Assembly (NCBI RefSeq): GCF_900220985.1
Contig: NZ_OCPC01000006.1
Span: forward strand, 141,256 to 205,255
DNA from: Parahoeflea halophila
GTDB lineage: Bacteria; Pseudomonadota; Alphaproteobacteria; Rhizobiales; Rhizobiaceae
Direction: 5' to 3'
Length of the DNA: 64,000 nucleotides
This document shows positions 61,207 to 64,000 of this stretch, one piece after another. Every line of letters begins with the position of its first letter. Within the stretch, counting starts at the first letter, position 1. A model generated the notes under the pieces. That model searched no databases and had not been told where the DNA came from. It saw only the letters and a program-made list of their open reading frames with translations. Both the position numbers and the translations under genes were made by a program.

Positions 61207-61740
61207 TCAGCTTTGAGAGCCTGCCTTGTCTGCGCGCACATCGATCACGCTAGCGCCGATCGCTGTGGCCAGAGCCCGCGGATCGACGCTGAAGATGCTG
61301 TCGGGCCGGCCGGCGGCAGCCCAGACTTCGGCATGAACGAGCAGCGTGCGGTCCATATAGACCGAAATCGGGTTCAAATGCCCGATCGGCGCTACACCGC
61401 CAATGGCAAAACCGGTTTCGTCGCGCACACGGCGCACATCGCAGCGGGAGAATTTCAAGCCGTAAGCTTCTGAAATGTAGTCCATATCCGCATTGTGTCC
61501 GCCCGAGACCAGCATCAGATTGAGCTGCCTGGTAGCGGCATTTTCAAAGACCAGCGATTTCACGATCTGCCCGACATCACAGCCGGCAGCAACTGCAGCT
61601 TCCTGCGCCGTGCGTGTGGACTGCGCCATTTTCAGGATCCGAATCTGCAGCCCGGAGGCCGCAGCGGCCTGCGCCACCCGGGCCATGCTCGAGCCGGCAG
61701 GGATCAGGTCCGGCGTCATTTCCGTGGCGGTTTCGCTCAT
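61207..61740 (-). CDS. YbaK/aminoacyl-tRNA deacylase family protein
   Basis: A 177-residue INS-superfamily protein that hydrolyses mischarged aminoacyl-tRNAs. The catalytic lysine is in VGQIVKSLVF, and GGHNADMDYI, the GFAIGGVAPIGH loop and the final MDRTLLVHAEVWAAAG match YbaK and prolyl-tRNA editing proteins. It is the last gene of a minus-strand cluster behind the MBL hydrolase, with which its start nearly overlaps. The ATG at 61740 is chosen over a TTG two codons earlier. Confidence 0.9.
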   Translation of the reverse strand: MSETATEMTPDLIPAGSSMARVAQAAAASGLQIRILKMAQSTRTAQEAAVAAGCDVGQIVKSLVFENAATRQLNLMLVSGGHNADMDYISEAYGLKFSRCDVRRVRDETGFAIGGVAPIGHLNPISVYMDRTLLVHAEVWAAAGRPDSIFSVDPRALATAIGASVIDVRADKAGSQS

Positions 61741-61742
61741 GC

Positions 61743-62561
61743 TCAAAGCTCTATGTCGATGGTCAATCCGTCATAGCCCGGCTCGACGCGTTCCGGTGTC
61801 TCGTTGAGTACGGTCTGATAGTCGAGCGGCACGTGCATGTGGGTCAGGATGGCGCGTTTCGGGTCGAGTTTCTCGACCCACCACAGCGCCTGATCGATCG
61901 ACAAATGGCTCGGATGCGGCTTGTATTGCAGCGAGTCGATGATCAGCACATCGAGGTTCTGCAGCTTCTCGACAGTCGAGCGGGGAAAATCGCTGACATC
62001 GCAGCAGTAGGCGACATCACCGATGCGAAAGCCCAGCGACCGGATCGATCCATGCGCCTGGTCGAGCGGTTGCACCTCGACCGCCCCGCCCTCGCCCGTG
62101 ATCGTGATCGGCTTGTCCAGTGAATTGATCAGCACCGGCGTTGTGATCGGCGGATAGTTGCTGCCTGCAGGTGTTTCCAGGCAATAGCCGAAGCCGGCGC
62201 GGATCCGTGCCATGGTTTCAGGATCGGCGTGGATCGGGATCTGCCTGCGCTGCGTCAGCGCAAAGCCGCGCAGATCGTCGATGCCGTGCACGTGATCGGC
62301 ATGCGAATGAGTGTAGAGCACCGCATCGATGCTTCGAACCTTGCTGGCGATCATCTGCTCGCGGAAATCCGGCCCGGTATCGACCACGATCGTGGTTTCA
62401 CCGCCATCGGCGCTGAATTGGCGGATCAGGAAGGCCGCCCGGGTGCGCCGGTTCTTAGGGTTGTCCGGATCGCAGGCGCCCCAGTCGCCATTGACCCGCG
62501 GCACGCCCGGAGACGAGGCGCAACCGAGAATTGTGAATTGGCGGCGTACCGGTACCGTCAC
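61743..62561 (-). CDS. MBL-fold metallohydrolase (PhnP-like)
   Basis: A 272-residue metallo-beta-lactamase-fold enzyme: TILGCASSPGVPRVNGDWGACDP at the start, the metal motif THSHADHVHG, DVSDFP, and THMHVPLDY. This subgroup resembles PhnP phosphodiesterases and lies beside tatD and metG in most Rhizobiales. Substrate unknown, probably a phosphodiester. The start is a GTG (62561) that overlaps the tatD stop by four bases (GTGA). Confidence 0.9.
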   Translation of the reverse strand: MTVPVRRQFTILGCASSPGVPRVNGDWGACDPDNPKNRRTRAAFLIRQFSADGGETTIVVDTGPDFREQMIASKVRSIDAVLYTHSHADHVHGIDDLRGFALTQRRQIPIHADPETMARIRAGFGYCLETPAGSNYPPITTPVLINSLDKPITITGEGGAVEVQPLDQAHGSIRSLGFRIGDVAYCCDVSDFPRSTVEKLQNLDVLIIDSLQYKPHPSHLSIDQALWWVEKLDPKRAILTHMHVPLDYQTVLNETPERVEPGYDGLTIDIEL

Positions 62562-63349
62562 AGCTTAGGCATCGTCGAGAAACAACGGAAGGCGTTCTCG
62601 GTTGTGATCCGGGCGATCTCCTCATAGGACACGCCTTTGACTTCGGCCAAAACTTCCGCGGTGTTGACCACATAGGATGGCTCGTTGCGCTTGCCGCGCC
62701 AGCGCTTGGGCGCCAGATATGGCGCATCGGTCTCAACCAGCAGCCGGTCCATCGGCACGCTCTTGGCGATGTCCCGCAGTTCCGTTGATTTCGGAAAGGT
62801 CAGGATGCCTGAAAACGAGACATAGCCCCCAAGCGCCACGCCGGTATCGGCCAGTGCCTGCCCGGAGGAAAAGCAATGCAGAATGAAGGGAAAGGCCCCC
62901 TTCCCCGTTTCCTCGGTCAGGATTTGAGCCATGTCGTCGTCGGCGCTGCGGCTGTGGATGACCAGCGGCAGCTGCGTGCGGCGGGCAGCCTCGATGTGAC
63001 GCCTGAGTCCGGTCTTCTGGTCCTCCGGTTTCTGCGTTTCGTAGAAATAGTCGAGCCCGGCCTCACCGATCGCCACCACCTTCTCATGCGCCTCGGCCAG
63101 CGCCACCAGCTGGTCTGCCGTTACGTCCAGCTCTTCATCGGCATTGTTCGGATGGGTGCCGACGGAGCAGAACACGCTTGGATAGCGCTCGGTCAGCGCC
63201 AGCAACGTGTCGAGCTTCCTGACACGGGTCGAAATCGTCACAATCTGCTTTACGCCGGAAGCGTGGGCGCGCTCCACAAGCTCGTCGCGTTCCGCGTCGA
63301 AATCGGCAAAATCGAGGTGGCAATGGCTGTCAATCAGCATTGGTCTCAT
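62558..63349 (-). CDS. tatD: TatD family metal-dependent DNase/hydrolase
   Basis: A 263-residue TIM-barrel hydrolase: [13 protein letters not shown] holds the first metal ligands, [10 protein letters not shown] the bridging glutamate, [13 protein letters not shown] and [11 protein letters not shown] further ligands, and [22 protein letters not shown] the signature end. Relatives show 3'-5' exonuclease activity in DNA repair and fragmentation. Start ATG at 63349 overlaps the metG stop by four bases, or ATG three codons later. Confidence 0.94.
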   Translation of the reverse strand: MRPMLIDSHCHLDFADFDAERDELVERAHASGVKQIVTISTRVRKLDTLLALTERYPSVFCSVGTHPNNADEELDVTADQLVALAEAHEKVVAIGEAGLDYFYETQKPEDQKTGLRRHIEAARRTQLPLVIHSRSADDDMAQILTEETGKGAFPFILHCFSSGQALADTGVALGGYVSFSGILTFPKSTELRDIAKSVPMDRLLVETDAPYLAPKRWRGKRNEPSYVVNTAEVLAEVKGVSYEEIARITTENAFRCFSTMPKL

Positions 63350-64000
63350 GCCTCTTCCGGCGCAACGTAGCGCGGGAAGATCGGGGCAGGCTTGTCGATC
63401 GGCGTGCCTGCCTGCAACCGGCCTGCTTCGCCCAGGGCCTTGAAATCGCGTTTGTTGGCGGGAGCCGCTACCAGATCGAGCAGCCTACCCGCCGATTCCG
63501 GCATGAAGGGCTGCAAAAGGATCGAGATCTGCCGCACCGTTTCCGCGGTAACGTAGAGCACTGTTTCCATCCGCGCCGGATCGGTCTTCTTCAGCGCCCA
63601 AGGCTCGTTGTTGGCAAAATAGCGGTCGCCATCGGCAACCACGTCGATGATCGAGGCAAGCGCCTTGTGGATCTGGAAATTCGCCATGTCGGTGCGCACG
63701 CTCTCGATCACCGTGTCGATGGTGGTCAGCAGAGCCTTGTCCTCATCGGTCAGCACACCGCATTCAGGCATCCTGCCGTCGCAGTTCTTGTTGATCATCG
63801 ACAGCGAACGGCTGGCGAGATTGCCGATGCCGTTGGCAAGATCGGAATTGATCCTGGTGGCGATGCTCTCGGGGCTGTAGCTGCCATCCTGACCGAACGG
63901 CACTTCACGCATGAAGAAGTAGCGCACCTGGTCGAGCCCATAGGCTTCGATCAGCGCGAACGGATCGACGACGTTGCCGATGGATTTCGACATCTTCTCG
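63346..64000 (-). CDS. metG: Methionyl-tRNA synthetase, C-terminal part (5' end beyond window)
   Basis: The minus strand enters at the class I KMSKS loop (EKMSKSIGN) and continues for about 217 codons through the anticodon-binding helical domain: [30 protein letters not shown], then [18 protein letters not shown]. The enzyme charges tRNA-Met. The C-terminus stops soon after the helical domain, so this is the short form without the Arc1p-like dimerisation domain. It leads the coupled cluster metG-tatD-MBL-YbaK. Confidence 0.95.
   Translation of the reverse strand, partial: EKMSKSIGNVVDPFALIEAYGLDQVRYFFMREVPFGQDGSYSPESIATRINSDLANGIGNLASRSLSMINKNCDGRMPECGVLTDEDKALLTTIDTVIESVRTDMANFQIHKALASIIDVVADGDRYFANNEPWALKKTDPARMETVLYVTAETVRQISILLQPFMPESAGRLLDLVAAPANKRDFKALGEAGRLQAGTPIDKPAPIFPRYVAPEEA

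Overview
The window looks like core chromosome of a Rhizobiales alphaproteobacterium, probably a marine or soil Hoeflea/Rhizobiaceae/Phyllobacteriaceae-like organism. The reasons are the high GC, the gene order (tpiA-secG-pyrG, kdsA-eno-pdhABC-lpdA-lipA, dusB-ntrBC-ntrYX-trkAH-hfq-hflX, cysG-DUF2849-cysI-DUF934), a pyruvate dehydrogenase E1-beta that carries its own lipoyl domain, and a LexA/CysB-free set of alphaproteobacterial housekeeping genes. The genus assignment is inference. I saw no tRNA, rRNA, CRISPR array, transposase, integrase or prophage gene.

Layout. 1-9.6 kb: a PpiD-like folding factor (cut by the window edge), a diguanylate cyclase followed by a PilZ-like protein, tpiA, secG, pyrG and a BON-MscS mechanosensitive channel, then 1.15 kb without a convincing gene but with a dense cluster of hairpins. 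9.6-17.1 kb: a DD-carboxypeptidase lipoprotein, a VOC protein coupled to kdsA, a chemoreceptor gene broken by an in-frame amber codon, a decayed fragment of a second chemoreceptor, eno and an FtsB-like protein. 17.2-26.2 kb: pdhA-pdhB-pdhC, lpdA and lipA, so the PDH complex lies beside its lipoate-making enzyme, with small membrane proteins, a GDSL esterase and a Coq10/RatA-like protein between or after them. 26.2-41.5 kb: ispF-pncC, the nitrogen-regulation cluster dusB-ntrB-ntrC-ntrY-ntrX, potassium uptake trkA-trkH, hfq-hflX, mazG and a deaminase. 41.7-46 kb: a sulfite-assimilation operon (cysG, DUF2849, cysI, DUF934) and a [2Fe-2S] ferredoxin. 46-53.1 kb: a LysR regulator and a complete NAD-dependent molybdenum formate dehydrogenase operon in the order fdsG-fdsB-fdsA-fdhD(fdsC)-fdsD. 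53.2-64 kb: a mixed accessory stretch (TPMT, LrgB/LrgA, a VTT protein, a MarR regulator with a perfect operator-like repeat, an EamA transporter, an M32 carboxypeptidase, an unknown 311-residue protein, an AMACR-type enzyme), ending in the coupled cluster metG-tatD-MBL hydrolase-YbaK read on the minus strand.

The most interesting points are: the chemoreceptor that has lost both its ATG (now ATT behind a good ribosome binding site) and a signalling-domain codon (TAG), with a relic of a sister receptor just upstream; the hairpin-rich non-coding block at about 8.93-9.30 kb, with two GAAA tetraloop stems; the stand-alone ispF that keeps a fusion-like linker but has no ispD; and two sharp operator candidates (upstream of the MarR gene, and overlapping the stop codon of the LysR gene ahead of fdsG).
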